Shown here: in pieces, positions 59,739 to 64,000 of the stretch | Position numbering within the stretch: the stretch's first letter is position 1 | Layout of the letters: every line of letters begins with the position of its first letter | From: Marinitoga aeolica | Lineage (GTDB): Bacteria; Thermotogota; Thermotogae; Petrotogales; Petrotogaceae | Direction of reading: 5' to 3' | Assembly: GCF_029910535.1 (NCBI RefSeq) | Contig: NZ_CP069362.1 | Location: 806,001-870,000, forward strand | Length of the DNA: 64,000 nucleotides | The notes under the pieces: generated by a model | What the model saw: only the letters and a program-made list of their open reading frames with translations | What the model was told of the DNA's origin: nothing | Databases searched by the model: none | Program-made: the position numbers and the translations under genes

Positions 59739-61442
59739 ATGGGCAGCTATCAATTAAAATATCATGCAAAAAAACCTGAAGGAATAGAAAATAAAAAAGA
59801 ATATCTTGTTGGTTCAGGAATTGCTACACTTGCAGCAGCATTTTTCTTAATAAGAGATGGACACATGGATGGAAAAAATATTACTATATTTGAAAGAAAA
59901 AATGTTAATGGTGGAGCTTTAGACGGCGCTGGAAATCTTGAAGATGGATATATCATTCGTGGTGGTAGAGAAATGGAAGAACATTATGAATGCACATGGG
60001 ATTTGTTTGGTGATATTCCAACATTAGAAAATCCAGAAAGAACCGTTTTAGATGATATGAAAGAAATTAATGATTGGGATCCAAATGTTTCTGCAAATAG
60101 AGTAATTCAAAATAGAGGTGAAAGAGTAGATGCTTCAACATTAGGGCTAAAAGATCATCACATTAAACAATTAACAAAATTATTTTTAGCCAAAGAAGAA
60201 GATTTAGGCGATTTAACTGTAGAACAGTTCTTTACACCAGATTATCTTGAAACAAATATGTGGTTATTATGGCGTTCAATGTTTGCATTTCAACCATGGC
60301 ACAGCGTTGTTGAAATGAAAAGATATATGGAAAGGTTTATTCATTTATTGCCAGGTATGACAGAATTAAGGAATATTTTATTCTCCAGATATAACCAATA
60401 TGATTCATTTGTTTTACCATTGGTAAAATGGTTAGAAGAACATGGAGTGAAAATTCAAAATAATACTTTAGTTACAGATCTTGATATAGAAATTAATGGT
60501 AAGGAAAAAGTTGTAACTGGAATACATTTAGTTATAGACGGAAAAGAAGAATATATAAAAACTACAAAAGATGATTTAGTATTTGTAATTAATGGTTCTA
60601 TGACAGAAAATTCTACATTGGGAAGCAACGATAAAGCACCAGAATTAAATACAGAACTTGGTCCTGTATGGAGATTATGGAAAAATATTGCAGAAAAAGA
60701 TCCTGCATTTGGAAGACCAGAAGTTTTCTATAAAAACATTGATAAAACAAAATGGGAATCATTTACAGTAACATTTAAAGATTCAAAAATTGCGGATATT
60801 ATTAGAAAACTAACAAATAGAGATCCATACTCAGGAAGAGTTGTAACTGGTGGAATTATAACAATCAAAGATTCAAACTGGGGTATGAGTTTCACACTCA
60901 GTAGACAACCACACTTTGCAAATCAACCAGATGATGTATTAGTACTATGGGCATATGGTTTATTTGCAGATAATGAAGGTGACTATATCAAGAAAAAGAT
61001 GAGCGAATGTACAGGTGAAGAATTATTAAGAGAATTATTATATCATATGGGTGTAGATGGTGACTTAATGGAAGAAATCGTTAATGATGCAATTGTTATT
61101 CCAGCAATGATGCCACATATTACCAGCCAATTTATGCCAAGAGTTAAAGGTGACAGACCAGAAGTTGTACCAGAAGGAAGTGTAAATTTGGCATTCTTGG
61201 GTCAATTTGTTGAAATTGAAGGCGATTGTGTATTTACTGTAGAATATTCAGTAAGATCTGCAATGATTGCTGTATACAAATTATTAAATCTCGATAAACA
61301 GGTTCCAGAAATTTATCCAAGTAAATATGATATTAGACACGTTGTTAATGCAACAAAAACTTTATATGGCAACAAACCATTACCAGGAGAATTCTTTGTA
61401 AAAAAATTACTTAAAGATACTTCATTAGATGGATTACTATAA
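59739..61442 (+). CDS. ohyA: Oleate hydratase
   Basis: 567 residues, in the family range. FAD-binding VGSGIATLAAAFFLIRDG, the second flavin segment NGGALDGAGNLEDGYIIRGG, REMEEHYECTWDLFGDIPTL (catalytic Glu region), LPGMTELRNILFSRYNQYDS and FVEIEGDCVFTVEYSVRSAM. The enzyme hydrates cis-9 double bonds of unsaturated fatty acids, used for detoxification. GAGGAG lies upstream of the ATG. A TetR-type gene converges on it but appears broken. Confidence 0.95.
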   Translation: MGSYQLKYHAKKPEGIENKKEYLVGSGIATLAAAFFLIRDGHMDGKNITIFERKNVNGGALDGAGNLEDGYIIRGGREMEEHYECTWDLFGDIPTLENPERTVLDDMKEINDWDPNVSANRVIQNRGERVDASTLGLKDHHIKQLTKLFLAKEEDLGDLTVEQFFTPDYLETNMWLLWRSMFAFQPWHSVVEMKRYMERFIHLLPGMTELRNILFSRYNQYDSFVLPLVKWLEEHGVKIQNNTLVTDLDIEINGKEKVVTGIHLVIDGKEEYIKTTKDDLVFVINGSMTENSTLGSNDKAPELNTELGPVWRLWKNIAEKDPAFGRPEVFYKNIDKTKWESFTVTFKDSKIADIIRKLTNRDPYSGRVVTGGIITIKDSNWGMSFTLSRQPHFANQPDDVLVLWAYGLFADNEGDYIKKKMSECTGEELLRELLYHMGVDGDLMEEIVNDAIVIPAMMPHITSQFMPRVKGDRPEVVPEGSVNLAFLGQFVEIEGDCVFTVEYSVRSAMIAVYKLLNLDKQVPEIYPSKYDIRHVVNATKTLYGNKPLPGEFFVKKLLKDTSLDGLL

Positions 61443-61444
61443 TT

Positions 61445-61473
61445 AAAGGGCTCATTCATGAGCCCTTTTTTTT
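61445..61473 (+). terminator. Terminator after ohyA
   Basis: Stem AAAGGGCTCAT / ATGAGCCCTTT followed by a run of T. Confidence 0.9.
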
Positions 61474-62013
61474 CAAATTTTTTTAGCGATCTATATATAT
61501 CTCCTTCTATAATCCTGCTCAGTTTATCTGTTAAAGTTTTTGGATTTTCTATCATTTTATTTTTTATCCAATCTATAATAACTCCAGTAAGCGCTATTTC
61601 ATAAAACTTCACAATATCATTTTTTGTTTTATCCGGAACTTCTATATTTTTTGAAAGTTCTTCAACCACGTTATATATAAGCTTTGACACATAATCATAA
61701 AGATGGTCTTCAAGTCGATTCCTATCTATTGAATTATATGCATTTAATACTACTTTTTGATTTTATTTAATAATAGAAAATAATAACCTTTTTGCCATGT
61801 TTTATATGTTTTATTCTCGCCAATTACCTCTTTTATTTCTGTAATAAATGTCCATTCAAGTAATTCATATATATCGTGAAAATAATAATATAATGTTCTT
61901 CTGTTTACACCACAATCATTAACCACATCATTTACTGTAATTTTTGATAATGGTTTTTCTTTCATCAATTTTTTCAATGAATTTGAAAGTGCTTTTTTTG
62001 TTATTTCAGACAT
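61465..62013 (-). pseudogene. TetR-family regulator with a frameshift
   Basis: The first 87 codons (62013-61750) encode a TetR helix-turn-helix: LSKITVNDVVNDCGVNRRTL, then YYYFHDIYELLEW. The frame ends at TAG just after an A5 run. Shifting one base at that run continues with KVVLNAYNSIDRNRLEDHLY and DYVSKLIYNVVEELSKN, then an intact C-terminal ligand domain to about SLKKFEKKG. The second frame has no stop there and runs through the ohyA terminator into its 3' end (to 61313). Either a true inactivation or a sequencing error. It would be the natural regulator of ohyA. Confidence 0.78.
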
Positions 62014-62123
62014 AATGGAAACCTCTCTTTTATTTCAGCAATTTTGTTTTCAGTTATATAATACACTGTATTCCTTATCAATTATACCATAACTCACTTT
62101 TTTTATATTATTATTTGATCACT

Positions 62124-62211
62124 TGATATATTAATTATAAATTTAAATATTGGAAATATAAGGTAAATTTTTTTATTTGTGTTGACTTCTTTTTTTTTTT
62201 TTTGATATAAT
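62124..62211 (+). promoter_or_regulatory. CPBP-locus promoter: TGATATATTAATT plus 14-T spacer
   Basis: TGATATATTAATT (62124-62136), 45 bp, TTGACT (62182-62187), an 18-bp spacer with 14 T in a row, TATAAT (62206-62211). Nearly the same as the cassette A promoter, down to TGTGTTGACTT. The 62014-62457 gap also holds the GGCGCC palindrome and two copies of CTATAATARCATTTTTT-like sequence (62231 and 62341). Confidence 0.72.
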
Positions 62212-62281
62212 CGAAAAGAATATAAAAATACTATAATAACATTTTTTTAATAATCTTTTTGTTACTCTTTATAAAAATATC

Positions 62282-62293
62282 TATGGCGCCATA
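62282..62293. promoter_or_regulatory. TATGGCGCCATA palindrome
   Basis: Perfect 12-bp palindrome with the GGCGCC core, in the predicted leader 71 bp after the -10 element. Related to 4611-4620 and 63071-63082. Confidence 0.4.
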
Positions 62294-62457
62294 AATAAAA
62301 ATAGTGTCTTCAAAGATTATGATGAAAAAATAAAAAAATTCTATAATAGCATTTTTTAATTTTTTTTATTTCTTTTTACAAAATATTATTGAATTATTTA
62401 TAAATAAAATATAAAAAATAATATTAAATAAAAGATTGTCAAAAAGGGTGAAAGTTT

Positions 62458-63030
62458 ATGGTAAATGATATAGAAAGTTACTCATTTAAAACAAAAATAA
62501 TAATATTTTTTCATATTATTGCAATAACCTATGTAGAAATTACTTCCAGTATTTCATATTTTTGGGCTATAATGTTTCTTTTATATCTTATAGCAGTTTA
62601 TATTGAAATAAAAGGCGATAAATCATTAAAATTCTATTTTAAATTTAATAATTTCACTATTATATTTAAAAATAAATTGCTTTTATTTATATTGATTTTT
62701 TATCTTTTTGGAATATATATAAAGATTAAAAATTTTGATTTTAATGCTTTTTCTTCAATAGATTTAATGGCTATAACCTGGGCACCTATATACGAAGAAA
62801 TATTATATAGATTAATAGTGATAGGTTTTTTGGAAATTATATTTAAAAGTAATAAGATAGTTTGTTTTATTTCAGCATTTATTTTTGCTATTGTTCATCA
62901 ACAATATACATTGTTAGATGGAAAATTATTTATCTTTATATTTGCAATAATTAATTATTATTCATTTAAAAAATCTAAAACAATATATTCACCTATGCTT
63001 TATCATTTTCTCAATAATTCATTTTTTTAA
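62458..63030 (+). CDS. CPBP-family intramembrane metalloprotease
   Basis: 190 residues with about six membrane helices. The catalytic motifs are present: EEILYR (EExxxR) in WAPIYEEILYRLIVIG, FAIVHQQ (His), and the final HFLNNSF (HxxxN). CPBP/Abi proteins cleave within membranes; in Gram-positive bacteria they often give self-immunity to bacteriocins or process peptides. AGGGTGAAAG precedes the ATG. It shares its promoter layout with cassette A. The small exported protein at 63111 follows by 80 bp. Confidence 0.85.
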   Translation: MVNDIESYSFKTKIIIFFHIIAITYVEITSSISYFWAIMFLLYLIAVYIEIKGDKSLKFYFKFNNFTIIFKNKLLLFILIFYLFGIYIKIKNFDFNAFSSIDLMAITWAPIYEEILYRLIVIGFLEIIFKSNKIVCFISAFIFAIVHQQYTLLDGKLFIFIFAIINYYSFKKSKTIYSPMLYHFLNNSFF

Positions 63031-63070
63031 TAATTTTGTAAAAGATCTTTATAATTAATAATAATTAATT

Positions 63071-63082
63071 TCTGGCGCCAGA
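63071..63082. promoter_or_regulatory. TCTGGCGCCAGA palindrome
   Basis: Perfect 12-bp palindrome 28 bp upstream of the start of the small exported protein; same position relative to the gene as at 4611-4620. Confidence 0.45.
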
Positions 63083-63110
63083 TAAAAATCTAAAAATCAG
63101 GAGGGATTGT

Positions 63111-63530
63111 ATGAATAAACGTATTTTTATAGTATTTTTGGTAATTTTTGTAAGTTTAACAATTTTTTCAAATGGTGTAAAGTATTATGAAAATCAAAAA
63201 ACGATACTCCCAGAAGAACAATTAGTTATAAAATCAAATATTAATTCATATGGAAAAGTTATATATACATTAGTAAGAGAATTTGCTTATGTAGTTATAG
63301 AGGATCAAATGGAAAAAGCTTATCATGAAATCATTAGAATTGTTAAAAAAGATTATGAAGCTTATCTTGCCAAGAAAGCTGCTGAAGAAGAATATAACAG
63401 AAGAATTAGAGCCATTTTATCTCTTTTACAATATCCAGTAAAAAATACTCGTTCTACAACTATTTATGAAAATTATACCAGACTTACAGAGTATGACTCA
63501 ATTATCAGAAATAATGCAACTGTACAATAA
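63111..63530 (+). CDS. Small exported protein of unknown function
   Basis: 139 residues. Signal peptide at residues 1-21 (MNKRIFIVFLVIFVSLTIFSNG), then a polar helical region with DQMEKAYHEIIRIVKKDYEAY and KKAAEEEYNRRIRAIL, likely a coiled coil. No family recognised. AGGAGGG lies 4-5 bp before the ATG. A GGCGCC palindrome precedes it as in the 4085-4579 gene. It may be cotranscribed with the CPBP protease gene upstream. Confidence 0.65.
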   Translation: MNKRIFIVFLVIFVSLTIFSNGVKYYENQKTILPEEQLVIKSNINSYGKVIYTLVREFAYVVIEDQMEKAYHEIIRIVKKDYEAYLAKKAAEEEYNRRIRAILSLLQYPVKNTRSTTIYENYTRLTEYDSIIRNNATVQ

Positions 63531-63577
63531 AATTCTCGGAGTTTTTTCAGATATTACTGCAAAAACAAGCACAAAAC

Positions 63578-63606
63578 AACCCCTCTACGCTGGGCATAGA
63601 GGGGTT
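63578..63606. terminator. Bidirectional terminator
   Basis: Stem AACCCCTCTA / TAGAGGGGTT with flanking A and T runs, between the convergent exported-protein gene and the aminomutase gene. Confidence 0.9.
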
Positions 63607-63611
63607 TTATA

Positions 63612-64000
63612 TTATCCTTCCATCTTTTCTTTTAATTTTTTAGCAATAAATGTTGCAACGTGTGCTCCTTTTGTTCCTCTTCCAAATCCTGCGTCCATTC
63701 CGTTTTCTTTTGCTAAATCATCATTTAATTGAGTACCACCAACGATTAACAATATTTTATCCCTTACACCTTTTTCTATTGCTAATTGATGTAATTTTTT
63801 CATATTTTCCACATGGACATCGTTATGGGTAACAATCATTGAAGCAAGTATCGCCTGAGCACCAAATTCAATTGCAGCATCTATCATTTTTTCTGGTGGA
63901 ACACTGGTGCCAAGGTATTCATATTTAATTCCATATTTTTCTATACCGCCGTGTTTAATATCTAATATTTCCCTTATACCTACATTATGTTCATCATTAC
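63612..64000 (-). CDS. C-terminal part of an OraE/KamE-type B12-dependent aminomutase (cut by window edge)
   Basis: The frame is open from the window edge to the stop at 63612 and gives 128 residues: DEHNVGIREILDIKHGGIEK, GIKYEYLGTSVPPEKMIDAA, then ILASMIVTHNDVHVENMKKL and GGTQLNDDLAKENGMDAGFG, ending GTKGAHVATFIAKK. This is the cobalamin-binding Rossmann domain of the large D-ornithine 4,5-aminomutase subunit (OraE) or lysine 5,6-aminomutase beta subunit (KamE); wording around HGGIEKYG and GTSVP is closer to OraE as I remember it. It acts with PLP in amino-acid fermentation. Start and partner subunit lie beyond the window. Confidence 0.82.
   Translation of the reverse strand, partial: NDEHNVGIREILDIKHGGIEKYGIKYEYLGTSVPPEKMIDAAIEFGAQAILASMIVTHNDVHVENMKKLHQLAIEKGVRDKILLIVGGTQLNDDLAKENGMDAGFGRGTKGAHVATFIAKKLKEKMEG

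Noticed and set aside
61313-61690. A stand-alone 125-aa minus-strand gene overlapping the ohyA 3' end
   Set aside because: It is the frameshifted C-terminal half of the TetR gene reading through the ohyA terminator, not a separate gene.
1-64000. CRISPR arrays, rRNA or tRNA genes
   Set aside because: No regularly spaced repeats, and no tRNA or rRNA-like GC-rich conserved stretches were found by reading; the GC-rich islands seen are the TPP and lysine riboswitches.

Overview
The window is AT-rich bacterial DNA, roughly 27% G+C by eye. The gene set suggests an anaerobic member of the Thermotogota, most likely Marinitoga or a close relative. This is inferred from the class II B12-dependent ribonucleotide reductase, the two-CxxC protein disulfide oxidoreductase beside thioredoxin reductase, the c-di-GMP proteins with AT-rich codons, TldD/TldE, an ornithine-aminomutase-type B12 protein and many lineage-specific exported proteins. 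The genus is an inference; no rRNA or tRNA was seen.

Layout. 1-1.45 kb: thiS-thiG-thiH under a TPP riboswitch. 1.5-11.8 kb: a minus-strand block of exported or membrane-anchored proteins, including several propeller-like paralogues, a C45 acyltransferase-type hydrolase, a decayed IS110-type transposase end and a second, damaged TPP riboswitch. 12-21.2 kb: HAD phosphatase, PepT, an NYN/Zc3h12a-type RNase, two alpha/beta hydrolases, a GGDEF cyclase and an HD-GYP protein. 21.3-29.8 kb: PadR regulator, disulfide oxidoreductase and TrxB; a 21-codon ORF coupled to a membrane protein; NrdR-boxed nrdJ; an NhaC-family transporter under a lysine riboswitch. 29.9-33 kb: an arsR-permease-thioredoxin operon facing an NADH oxidase. 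33.2-35.45 kb: an inserted cassette bounded by two copies of the preA 3' end. 35.45-41.4 kb: ygeY-ygeW-hydantoinase-ssnA-preA catabolic operon. 41.9-53.6 kb: nth plus a surface-sugar and glycosyltransferase operon. 53.7-56.4 kb: tldD-tldE. 56.5-58.2 kb: orphan nucleotidyltransferase and a second copy of the cassette. 58.4-64 kb: MalY-type lyase, oleate hydratase with a broken TetR gene, CPBP protease, a small exported protein and the C-terminus of an OraE/KamE-type aminomutase.

The most unusual content is a family of small accessory loci. Two loci (33.4-35.1 kb, and 58.1-56.9 kb on the minus strand) have the same order: a ~195-aa beta-rich protein, a small protein with a Gly-rich hydrophobic stretch, and a small membrane protein. 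They share a promoter layout with the CPBP locus at 62.5 kb: a 13-bp motif TGATATATTAATT placed 45-46 bp before a TTGA(C/T)T-17/18-TATAAT promoter. In two of them, and in the promoter of the exported protein at 4.1-4.6 kb, the promoter spacer is a 14-15 bp T tract, which suggests phase-variable expression. The same 13-mer also lies near pepT and the lysine-riboswitch promoter. The function of these loci is unknown; a secreted peptide or toxin with an immunity partner is one hypothesis.
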